From: an uncultured Marvinbryantia sp.
Lineage (GTDB): Bacteria; Bacillota; Clostridia; Lachnospirales; Lachnospiraceae
DNA: 6,321 nucleotides
Direction of reading: 5' to 3'
Assembly (NCBI GenBank): GCA_947624335.1
Contig: CANQJX010000107.1
Coordinates: 1 to 6,321, forward strand
Both the position numbers and the translations under genes were made by a program. The notes under the pieces are model-generated. The model ran no database searches. It was not told the DNA's origin and worked only from the letters and a program-made list of their open reading frames with translations. How positions within the stretch are numbered: the first letter of the stretch is position 1; every line of letters begins with the position of its first letter. This document shows positions 1 through 5,462 of the stretch, piece by piece.

Positions 1-483
1 TTCACCACATTTGTGGCGACGATGCAGCCGATTCATCTGGCGATCGGTTTTGTGGAGGGCCTAATCACTGCGGCGGTGCTCGTGTTCGTGTACGAGGCGA
101 GGCCGGAGCTGTTGTTCGGCGCTTCTCGGGCGGAGCAGAAGGAAGGCAGATTTTCCTTTAAAAAGACGCTTGCGATCCTTGCGGTTGCGGCTGCGCTGAT
201 CGGCGGTCTGTTGTCGCTCGCGGCGTCGTCCTTCCCGGACGGACTGGAATGGTCGATTGAGCGCATTACCGGCTCCACGGAGCTGGAGGCGGCAGGCGGC
301 GTTTATCAGGCGGCGGGCTCCGTGCAGGAATTTACTTCTCTGCTTCCGGATTATGCGTTTAAGGGTTCGGAGTCGGCGCTGGGAACGACCGTTTCCGGAA
401 TCGTGGGTTCTCTGGCGGTGGTAGCGCTCTGCGTCGGAGCGTGCTATCTGTTTAAATTTTTCAGAAAGAAAAAGGCGGCATGA
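1..483 (+). CDS. cbiM: Cobalt/nickel ECF transporter substrate-capture subunit CbiM with fused PDGLE (CbiN-like) C-terminus, 5' partial
   Basis: This is the C-terminal 160 codons of a CbiM/NikM-type integral membrane protein, which captures Co2+ or Ni2+ for an energy-coupling-factor importer. The open frame runs in from base 1, so the GTG at 13 is an internal valine and not a start. The first part carries the conserved CbiM helix beginning MQPIHLAIGFVEGL. Two further hydrophobic segments follow, near AILAVAAALIGGLLSLAA and near the end (VSGIVGSLAVVALCVGACYL), and the protein ends in a basic FFRKKKAA tail. Between the last two lies FPDGLEWSIE, the signature of the PDGLE domain, related to the small subunit CbiN. 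No separate cbiN lies before cbiQ, which fits a fusion. The stop overlaps the cbiQ start (ATGA at 480-483). The N-terminal metal-binding residues lie outside the window, so cobalt and nickel cannot be told apart. Confidence 0.9.
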   Translation, partial: FTTFVATMQPIHLAIGFVEGLITAAVLVFVYEARPELLFGASRAEQKEGRFSFKKTLAILAVAAALIGGLLSLAASSFPDGLEWSIERITGSTELEAAGGVYQAAGSVQEFTSLLPDYAFKGSESALGTTVSGIVGSLAVVALCVGACYLFKFFRKKKAA

Positions 484-1292
484 GTAAAATAGGAAATGCG
501 ATTTACGAAATCCATCATATCGACGCGCTGACGTCAAGAGACCAGTGGGTGAACCGGATTCACCCGCTGGTTAAATTTGTTGTGACGGTATTTTACATCG
601 TAACGGTCGTATCGTTCCATAAATATGACGTCGCGGGACTGATTGCCATGTCCGTCTATCCGATTGCGGTATTTATGCTCTCAGAGCTGTCCTTTTGGGA
701 CAGCGTAAAGCGGCTTCGGATTGTCCTGCCGCTTGTCTGTCTGGTGGGAATCGCCAATCCGTTTTTGGATAAACAGGATGTGATCATTGCGGGAATCCGG
801 TTCAGCGCAGGCGTCCTGTCTATGGTTACGCTGATTTTAAAGGGCGTGTTCAGCGTCCTCGCCTCATATCTTCTGATCGCGACCACTTCGGTGGAAAAGC
901 TCTGTTATGCGCTTCGGCTGCTGCATGTCCCCCGCGCAATGGTAACGCAGTTTATGCTGACTTACCGCTATATCACGGTTCTGCTTGAAGAAGTAAACCG
1001 GATTACACAGGCGTATTCTCTGCGCGCGCCCAATCAAAAAGGCGTACATTTTAAGGTGTGGGGATCTCTTGCGGGGCAGCTTCTGCTGCGCAGCATGGAT
1101 CGGGCAAACGAAGTTTATGAGAGTATGCTGCTGCGCGGCTACCAGGGAGAGTACCGCTATCTGGGCGAGACAACGGCATTTCGTATGCCGGACCTTATGT
1201 GGCTGCTGCTGTGGCTGGGCATGATCGTGCTGTTTCGCTTATGTCCGGTGGTACTGCTTGCCGGCAATCTGATAGGAGGGATTTTTGCATGA
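480..1292 (+). CDS. cbiQ: Cobalt/nickel ECF transporter transmembrane subunit CbiQ (T component)
   Basis: This is a 270-residue membrane protein of the CbiQ/EcfT family, the T component that couples the CbiO ATPase to the substrate-capture subunit. Length is normal for the family. Hydrophobic stretches lie roughly at residues 31-45, 50-68, 80-95, 104-135 and 240-265. The long cytoplasmic region holds the two short arginine motifs expected to contact the ATPases: SLRA (residues 180-183, in ITQAYSLRAP) and LLRG (217-220, in ESMLLRGYQG). The IHPLVKF segment near residue 27 is also typical of the N-terminus. The start at 480 overlaps the cbiM stop by four bases, with a modest purine-rich site (AAAGGCGG, 471-478) close upstream, so translation is probably coupled. 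The stop in turn overlaps the cbiO start. CbiQ is recognised with high confidence; metal specificity is not. Confidence 0.94.
   Translation: MSKIGNAIYEIHHIDALTSRDQWVNRIHPLVKFVVTVFYIVTVVSFHKYDVAGLIAMSVYPIAVFMLSELSFWDSVKRLRIVLPLVCLVGIANPFLDKQDVIIAGIRFSAGVLSMVTLILKGVFSVLASYLLIATTSVEKLCYALRLLHVPRAMVTQFMLTYRYITVLLEEVNRITQAYSLRAPNQKGVHFKVWGSLAGQLLLRSMDRANEVYESMLLRGYQGEYRYLGETTAFRMPDLMWLLLWLGMIVLFRLCPVVLLAGNLIGGIFA
1274..1280 (+). promoter_or_regulatory. Ribosome binding site that fixes the cbiO start
   Basis: AGGAGGG lies 8 bases before the ATG at 1289. It is the strongest ribosome binding site in the window and identifies 1289, rather than the in-frame ATG at 1199, as the cbiO start. Confidence 0.85.
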
Positions 1293-2026
1293 GCCATATA
1301 CACATCGATGTGGAACAGGTATCTTTTGGGTATGAAAAAGGCAGACCGATTCTGAAGGATCTTTCCTTTCACGGCGCGGAGACCGATTCCATCGGCCTGA
1401 TCGGGGCAAACGGGGTAGGGAAATCGACTTTCTTAAAGCTGCTTGTGGGATTAAATACGGAATTTGAGGGCAGTATCCGCGTGGAAGATATTCCGGTGGA
1501 AAAGGAAACGCTGGCGCAGATCCGCTCCAAGATCGGTTATGTATTCCAGGATTCAGACAGCCAGCTTTTTCTGACGACGGCTTATGAAGACATTGCGTTT
1601 GCCCCGCGCAACTACGGGCTTCCGGAAGCGGAGGTGGACAGGAGAGTGGAGCAGGCTCTGCGCCTGACGGGAATTGAACATTTAAAAGAAAAGCAGATTT
1701 ACAAAATGTCGGGCGGGGAGAAAAAACTGGTATCCATTGCCACCATCCTTTCCATGACGCCGGATATTATCCTTATGGATGAACCGTCTATCGCGCTGGA
1801 CCCGCGCAATCGAAGAAACCTGATCCGCATTCTAAATTCGTTTGAACATTTAAAGATCATTGCATCGCACGATCTGGATCTGATTCTGGATACCTGCAGG
1901 CGGACGGTTCTGATGACGGATGGAAGGATCGTCTGCGACGGGCCGACAGAAGAAATTTTAAACGACAAAGAATTGCTGGAAGAAAACGGGCTGGAGCTGC
2001 CGCTCAGCCTGCAGCGCATCCGCTAA
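1289..2026 (+). CDS. cbiO: Cobalt/nickel ECF transporter ATP-binding subunit CbiO
   Basis: This is a 245-residue ABC ATPase that powers the CbiM-Q importer from the cytoplasmic face. All motifs are present in order: an aromatic A-loop Tyr at 15 (SFGYEKG), Walker A GANGVGKST (39-47), Q-loop Gln87 in YVFQDSDSQLF, signature MSGGE (140-144), Walker B ILMDEP (161-166, Asp164 and Glu165), D-loop ALDPR and H-loop His194 (IASHD). The FQDSDSQLF form of the Q-loop is characteristic of ECF ATPases. The signature begins with Met instead of the usual Leu, a tolerated variant. The frame stays open upstream to an ATG at 1199. The start at 1289 is preferred because it gives the normal family N-terminus (MSHIHIDVEQVSFGY), has a strong ribosome binding site, and makes the same ATGA overlap seen at the cbiM-cbiQ junction. 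It is the last gene of the operon, followed by a hairpin terminator. Confidence 0.95.
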   Translation: MSHIHIDVEQVSFGYEKGRPILKDLSFHGAETDSIGLIGANGVGKSTFLKLLVGLNTEFEGSIRVEDIPVEKETLAQIRSKIGYVFQDSDSQLFLTTAYEDIAFAPRNYGLPEAEVDRRVEQALRLTGIEHLKEKQIYKMSGGEKKLVSIATILSMTPDIILMDEPSIALDPRNRRNLIRILNSFEHLKIIASHDLDLILDTCRRTVLMTDGRIVCDGPTEEILNDKELLEENGLELPLSLQRIR

Positions 2027-2050
2027 GAGACAGACGGATGGAAGATAGAA

Positions 2051-2090
2051 AAGGCTTCCGGAACTTACGTTCCGAAAGCCTTCATTTTTT
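2051..2090 (+). terminator. Rho-independent terminator between convergent cbiO and pckA, probably bidirectional
   Basis: The arms AAGGCTTCCGGAAC (2051-2064) and GTTCCGAAAGCCTT (2069-2082) form a 14-bp stem with one mismatch and a four-base loop (TTAC). On the plus strand the stem is followed by CATTTTTT (2083-2090), a good exit signal for the cbiMQO operon. Read on the minus strand, the same stem is followed by TTTTCTATC, a shorter T-run that could end pckA transcripts. It lies 24 bases after the cbiO stop and 15 bases beyond the pckA stop codon, exactly where a shared terminator for facing genes belongs. Confidence 0.88.
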
Positions 2091-2105
2091 ACAGGAACAG
2101 ATTTT

Positions 2106-3710
2106 TTATAACTGCGGACCTGCGGCAACCAGAGCCTTGCCGGCTGCGTTGCTCTCATATTTTGCAAAGTTCTTAACGAATCTCTGCGCCAGATCTTTTG
2201 CTTTGGCGTCCCACTCGGAAGCATCCGCATAAGTGTCGCGCGGATCCAGAATGTGGGAGTCTACGCCCGGAAGCTCGGTCGGCACTTCAAAGTTGAAGTA
2301 CGGGATCTTCTTTGTCGGAGCGTTTAAGATATCGCCGTTTAAGATAGCGTCGATGATGCCGCGGGTATCTTTAATGGAGATACGTTTGCCGGTGCCGTTC
2401 CATCCGGTATTTACCAGATATGCTTTCGCGCCGCTCTTTTCCATTCTCTTTACAAGTTCTTCCGCATACTTTGTCGGATGCAGTTCCAGGAACGCCTGGC
2501 CGAAGCAGGCGGAGAAGGTCGGAGTCGGTTCGGTAATGCCGCGCTCGGTGCCTGCAAGCTTTGCGGTGAAACCGGACAGGAAATAATACTGCGTCTGTTC
2601 CGGAGTAAGTACGGATACCGGCGGAAGTACGCCGAACGCGTCTGCGGACAGGAAGATTACATTCTTTGCTGCCGGAGCGGCGGATACCGGACGAACAATT
2701 TTTTCGATATGATTGATCGGGTAGGATACACGCGTATTCTCCGTCACGCTCTTATCGGCAAAATCGATCTTGCCGTCTGCGTCCAGGGTAACGTTCTCAA
2801 GCAGAGCGTTGCGCTTGATCGCATTGTAGATATCCGGTTCGGACTCTTTATCCAGGTTGATTACTTTCGCATAGCAGCCGCCCTCGAAGTTAAATACGCC
2901 GTTGTCGTCCCAGCCATGCTCGTCGTCGCCGATCAACAGACGCTTCGGATCGGTGGAAAGCGTAGTTTTGCCCGTTCCGGACAGACCAAAGAAGATAGCG
3001 GTGTTTTTGCCGTCCATATCGGTATTGGCAGAGCAGTGCATCGAAGCGATACCCTTCAGCGGCAGATAGTAGTTCATCATGGAGAACATACCTTTCTTCA
3101 TTTCGCCGCCGTACCATGTATTTAAGATTACCTGCTCGCGGCTGGAGATATTAAATACTACGGCTGTTTCAGAATTCAGGCCAAGTTCCTTGTAGTTTTC
3201 CACTTTTGCCTTGGAAGCGTTGTAAACAACGAAATCCGGCTCGAAGTTTGCAAGTTCTTCCTCGGAAGGCTGGATAAACATATTTTTGATAAAATGCGCC
3301 TGCCATGCAACTTCCATGATGAAACGGATCGCCATGCGGGTGTCTTTGTTGGTTCCGCAGAAAGCGTCCATTACAAACAGTCTCTTGTCCGAAAGTTCTT
3401 TGATCGCCAGATCTTTTACCGCTTTCCATGTTTCCTCGGAAGCGGGGTGGTTGTCGTTCTTGTATTCGTCTGTCGTCCACCATACGGTATCTTTTGAATT
3501 TTCGTCCATTACGATAAATTTGTCTTTCGGGGAACGTCCCGTGTAAATACCGGTCATTACATTCACTGCGCCCAGTTCGCTGACCTGGCCTTTTTCAAAG
3601 CCTTCCAGTCCCGGTTTTGTCTCCTCCTCAAACAAAAACTCGAAAGAAGGATTGCGTACGATTTCGGTCGTTCCGGTAATGCCATACTTGCTTAAATTAA
3701 TCTCTGCCAT
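2106..3710 (-). CDS. pckA: Phosphoenolpyruvate carboxykinase (ATP)
   Basis: This is a complete 534-residue cytosolic PckA, normal length for the ATP-dependent family. It interconverts oxaloacetate + ATP with PEP + CO2 + ADP. In fermenting gut anaerobes it often runs toward oxaloacetate, conserving ATP. Visible motifs include TGRSPKDKF (57-65, substrate-binding Arg59), TWYGGEMKKG (198-207, with Tyr200 and metal-ligand Lys206), MHCSAN (His225), the P-loop GLSGTGKTT (242-250), the metal/nucleotide motif LIGDDEHGWD (259-268), RVSYPI (Arg327), the ADAFGVLPPVS block near 356-366, and TGWNGTGKR (435-443). The P-loop form and overall layout exclude the GTP-dependent type. The start at 3710 has AGAGG (3718-3722) seven bases upstream and matches the usual N-terminus. 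It converges on cbiO and lies 173 bases beyond uxaC on the same strand, with its own promoter. No truncation or missing catalytic residue is seen. Confidence 0.97.
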   Translation of the reverse strand: MAEINLSKYGITGTTEIVRNPSFEFLFEEETKPGLEGFEKGQVSELGAVNVMTGIYTGRSPKDKFIVMDENSKDTVWWTTDEYKNDNHPASEETWKAVKDLAIKELSDKRLFVMDAFCGTNKDTRMAIRFIMEVAWQAHFIKNMFIQPSEEELANFEPDFVVYNASKAKVENYKELGLNSETAVVFNISSREQVILNTWYGGEMKKGMFSMMNYYLPLKGIASMHCSANTDMDGKNTAIFFGLSGTGKTTLSTDPKRLLIGDDEHGWDDNGVFNFEGGCYAKVINLDKESEPDIYNAIKRNALLENVTLDADGKIDFADKSVTENTRVSYPINHIEKIVRPVSAAPAAKNVIFLSADAFGVLPPVSVLTPEQTQYYFLSGFTAKLAGTERGITEPTPTFSACFGQAFLELHPTKYAEELVKRMEKSGAKAYLVNTGWNGTGKRISIKDTRGIIDAILNGDILNAPTKKIPYFNFEVPTELPGVDSHILDPRDTYADASEWDAKAKDLAQRFVKNFAKYESNAAGKALVAAGPQL

Positions 3711-3780
3711 CTTTTAACCTCTTTTCTTTCATAGTATATTTCCGGAAGAAGAGCAGAATTTTTCCGACTTCCTCTATGAT

Positions 3781-3808
3781 ATTATACATGATAAACAAAT
3801 AAAATCAA
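3781..3808 (-). promoter_or_regulatory. Sigma-A-type promoter of pckA
   Basis: On the minus strand a consensus -10 TATAAT (3781-3786) is preceded, after a 16-base spacer, by TTGATT (3803-3808) as -35. The surrounding DNA is strongly AT-rich, unlike the flanking genes. Transcription would start near 3774, giving a leader of about 63 bases before the pckA ATG at 3710. The leader has the ribosome binding site AGAGG at 3718-3722. A perfect -10 makes this a confident call, although the -35 has two mismatches. Confidence 0.72.
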
Positions 3809-3843
3809 TAAAAATCAGCAAAAAATTTCAGGACAGGACGCGT

Positions 3844-3894
3844 GCGGGGAGAATCCCGCGCTTTGCGGCAAGCCAAAGAGAAATTACGCGGGAT
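3844..3894 (-). terminator. Possible weak or non-canonical terminator / 3'-end structure of uxaC
   Basis: A perfect 8-bp inverted repeat, ATCCCGCG (3853-3860) and CGCGGGAT (3887-3894), spans the uxaC stop codon and encloses a smaller stem, CTTTG (3861-3865) / CAAAG (3874-3878). A competing 5-bp stem, GCGGG (3844-3848) / CCCGC (3855-3859), lies just beyond. Neither is directly followed by a T-run on the minus strand. The nearest, six T, starts about 18 bases after the last stem (3820-3825). It could be a weak terminator, a 3' stabilising structure, or nothing, so uxaC transcripts may read into pckA. Confidence 0.35.
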
Positions 3895-5305
3895 CTTTGG
3901 CCAGATCAAATCCAAAATAGTTTACGGCGTTATTATAACAGATGCCTTTTATCAGTTTTTTCAGCGCTTTTTCATCATAGGGATATTCTCCGTTTTCCAC
4001 CCATCCGCCGATCAGGTTGCAGAGAATGCGCCGGAAATATTCGTGGCGCGGGTAGGAGAGAAAACTTCTGGAGTCGGTAAGCATTCCCACAAAGTTTCCG
4101 AAAACGCCCAGGTTTGCAAGGGAGGTCATCTGCCGGATCATGCCGGTTTTGTGATCGTTAAACCACCACGCGCTGCCCTGCTGGATTTTGCCGGCCGCTT
4201 CGGAATTCTGGAAGCATCCGATCATGGCGCCGATCACGGCGTCGTCCGCCGGGTTAAGAGAATACAGGATGGTTTTTGGCAGTTCGTCCGTAACGTCCAG
4301 CGCGTTTAAAAAATCTGTAAGCTGAGCGGCGGGCGCGCTGTTGCCGATGCAGTCGAAACCGCTGTCCGGCCCCAGGCGGGAAAACATCCGGCTGTTGGCA
4401 TTGCGCATGCAGCCGAAATGAAGCTGCATGACCCAGTTAAAACGGTGATATTCTTTTCCCAGAAACAGCAGAAGCGCCGTTTTATATTGCGCGATCTCCG
4501 GCGCGGTAAGCTCGCCGCCCGCAAGACGTTTGGCAAAAATTTCTTTGACCCGCGCTTCGGAAGCGGGCGCGCAGCATACATCATCCAGGCCGTGGTCGGA
4601 CACGCGGCAGCCATGCGCGCGGAAAAATTCCATGCGCTTTAAGAGCGCTGCTTTCAGGTCATCCGGGGTTTTGATGTCGATATGGGCCGCCTTGGACAGC
4701 CTTTGCAGGTATTCCAAAAACGCCGGCTTTTCTATATTCAGCGCCGCATCCGGCCTCCATGCGGGCAGAACCCGGACGTCAAAATCCGGATCCGCCTGCA
4801 GCTTTTCGTGCCACATCAGCGCGTCTGCCGGATCATCTGTCGTGCAGATCAAGGTGACATTGGATTTTTGGATCAGACTGCGCGGGCGCATATCGGGCTG
4901 CGCAAGTTTTTCATTGCAAAGCTCCCATACTTCCTGCGCCGTTTCGCCGCATAAATGTCCGTTGTAGCCGAAGAAACGCTGCAGCTCCAGATGCGACCAG
5001 TGATAGAGCGGATTCCCAATCAGTTTTTCCAGTGTTTCCGCCCATTTCTGGAATTTTTCCCGCGCGGGCGCATTTCCCGTGACAGCGGATTCGTCTACGC
5101 CGTTTGAACGCATCTGCCGCCATTTATAATGATCGCCGCCAAGCCACGCTTCCGTAATGTTCGGAAACGGCTGGTTCTCGTAAATTTCCCTGGGATTCAG
5201 ATGGCAGTGATAGTCCAGAATCGGCGTGGGGGCCGCATAGTTGTGATACAGGTTTTGCGCGGTTTCGCTCTCAAGAAGAAACTGTTTATCCATAAATTGC
5301 TTCAT
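3884..5305 (-). CDS. uxaC: Glucuronate/galacturonate isomerase (uronate isomerase)
   Basis: This is a complete 473-residue uronate isomerase of the amidohydrolase superfamily. It is a cytosolic enzyme converting D-glucuronate to D-fructuronate and D-galacturonate to D-tagaturonate, the first step of hexuronate catabolism. The N-terminal half follows the E. coli UxaC pattern closely: ILDYHCHLNP (metal-site His33 and His35), GDHYKWRQMRSNGV (58-70) and GNPLYHWSHLELQR (97-110). Further family blocks are TTDDP (155-159), SDHGLDD (236-242), QLHFG (294-298), AWWFND (379-384) and LTDSRSFLSYPRHEYFRR (409-426). The frame is open upstream to 5371, but 5305 is chosen. It gives the family N-terminus (MKQFMDKQFLLESETA, like E. 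coli MTPFMTEDFLL), has GGAG nine bases upstream, and the longer form would run through the promoter. It is divergent from the SDR gene at 5463 and upstream of pckA on the same strand. No catalytic residue appears to be lost. Confidence 0.96.
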   Translation of the reverse strand: MKQFMDKQFLLESETAQNLYHNYAAPTPILDYHCHLNPREIYENQPFPNITEAWLGGDHYKWRQMRSNGVDESAVTGNAPAREKFQKWAETLEKLIGNPLYHWSHLELQRFFGYNGHLCGETAQEVWELCNEKLAQPDMRPRSLIQKSNVTLICTTDDPADALMWHEKLQADPDFDVRVLPAWRPDAALNIEKPAFLEYLQRLSKAAHIDIKTPDDLKAALLKRMEFFRAHGCRVSDHGLDDVCCAPASEARVKEIFAKRLAGGELTAPEIAQYKTALLLFLGKEYHRFNWVMQLHFGCMRNANSRMFSRLGPDSGFDCIGNSAPAAQLTDFLNALDVTDELPKTILYSLNPADDAVIGAMIGCFQNSEAAGKIQQGSAWWFNDHKTGMIRQMTSLANLGVFGNFVGMLTDSRSFLSYPRHEYFRRILCNLIGGWVENGEYPYDEKALKKLIKGICYNNAVNYFGFDLAKDPA

Positions 5306-5314
5306 GCCGGTTTT

Positions 5315-5318
5315 CTCC
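5315..5318 (-). promoter_or_regulatory. Ribosome binding site that fixes the uxaC start
   Basis: On the minus strand GGAG (within AACGGAGAAAACC) lies nine bases before the ATG at 5305. No comparable site precedes the longer in-frame start at 5371, which supports the shorter 473-residue protein. Confidence 0.7.
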
Positions 5319-5342
5319 GTTCTTTTTGATTTGTCTGCATTT

Positions 5343-5371
5343 ATTATAGTAATTTCTGACGCCTGACGCAA
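5343..5371 (-). promoter_or_regulatory. Sigma-A-type promoter of uxaC
   Basis: On the minus strand a consensus TATAAT (5343-5348) lies 17 bases after TTGCGT (5366-5371). Transcription would begin near 5336, giving a leader of about 30 bases before the start codon at 5305. The -35 matches TTGACA at three of six positions, in line with a regulated catabolic promoter. The element overlaps a tandem CTGACGC repeat. Confidence 0.65.
5356..5369. repeat. Tandem direct repeat CTGACGC x2, candidate regulator site
   Basis: Two identical 7-mers, CTGACGC (5356-5362) and CTGACGC (5363-5369), stand head to tail without a gap. The second covers most of the uxaC -35 element, and the first lies in the spacer of the same promoter. 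A factor bound here would sit over the uxaC promoter. The repeat itself is seen directly; a regulatory role is inference. Confidence 0.35.
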
Positions 5372-5402
5372 CCGCTATTGAAGATATGGTTTCGTATTGC
5401 GG
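5372..5402. repeat. Imperfect inverted repeat between the divergent -35 elements
   Basis: CCGCTAT (5372-5378) and ATTGCGG (5396-5402) are inverted copies with one mismatch. The left arm abuts the uxaC -35 and the right arm contains the -35 of the plus-strand gene. The arm centres are 24 bases apart. That placement would let one dimer or looped pair control both promoters, but arms this short could arise by chance. Confidence 0.25.
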
Positions 5403-5425
5403 AAAAGAAGGTTTTATATTATGAT
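5397..5425 (+). promoter_or_regulatory. Sigma-A-type promoter of the SDR gene (idnO/kduD-like)
   Basis: TTGCGG (5397-5402) and TATGAT (5420-5425) are separated by 17 bases. Transcription would start near 5432, giving a leader of about 30 bases. The -10 lies inside a palindrome, TTTATAT (5413-5419) / ATATAAA (5424-5430), separated by TATG. The promoter is back to back with that of uxaC, with 25 bases between the two -35 elements. Other AT-rich hexamers nearby make the exact -10 uncertain. Confidence 0.55.
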
Positions 5426-5462
5426 ATAAATAAAGAATTTTAACGGAAGGGGAAGGCAGCCG

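Noticed and set aside
61..537. 158-codon minus-strand frame opposite cbiM
   Set aside because: Its composition is dominated by Arg and Gln, as expected for an antisense artefact, and cbiM-cbiQ coding on the other strand is certain.
1199..1288. N-terminal extension of CbiO by 30 residues from an ATG at 1199
   Set aside because: The extension overlaps cbiQ, has no ribosome binding site and does not resemble an ABC ATPase N-terminus, whereas 1289 has AGGAGGG and an ATGA junction.
2038..2232. 64-codon plus-strand frame between cbiO and pckA
   Set aside because: It begins at the terminator hairpin and runs into the 3' end of pckA, with no ribosome binding site and no homology I recognise.
2478..3125. 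215-codon plus-strand frame opposite pckA
   Set aside because: It is antisense to highly conserved PckA sequence, has no family resemblance and no ribosome binding site worth noting. Its length is explained by codon bias in the real gene.
2056..3747. Repeated TTCCGGAA in the terminator (2056-2063) and the pckA leader (3740-3747)
   Set aside because: An 8-base palindrome appearing twice, once as part of a terminator stem, is most simply a coincidence.
3842..4309. 155-codon plus-strand frame opposite the 3' end of uxaC
   Set aside because: It is a shadow of the conserved uxaC coding strand, with no domain or upstream signal.
5306..5371. Longer uxaC start at 5371 adding 22 residues
   Set aside because: The extension lies across the predicted promoter, lacks a ribosome binding site and is not family-like; M at 5305 matches the known UxaC N-terminus.
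5306..5462. cre, ExuR/UxuR or KdgR operator in the divergent region
   Set aside because: Checked by eye around the CG-centred candidates; the best match kept too few consensus positions to be reported.
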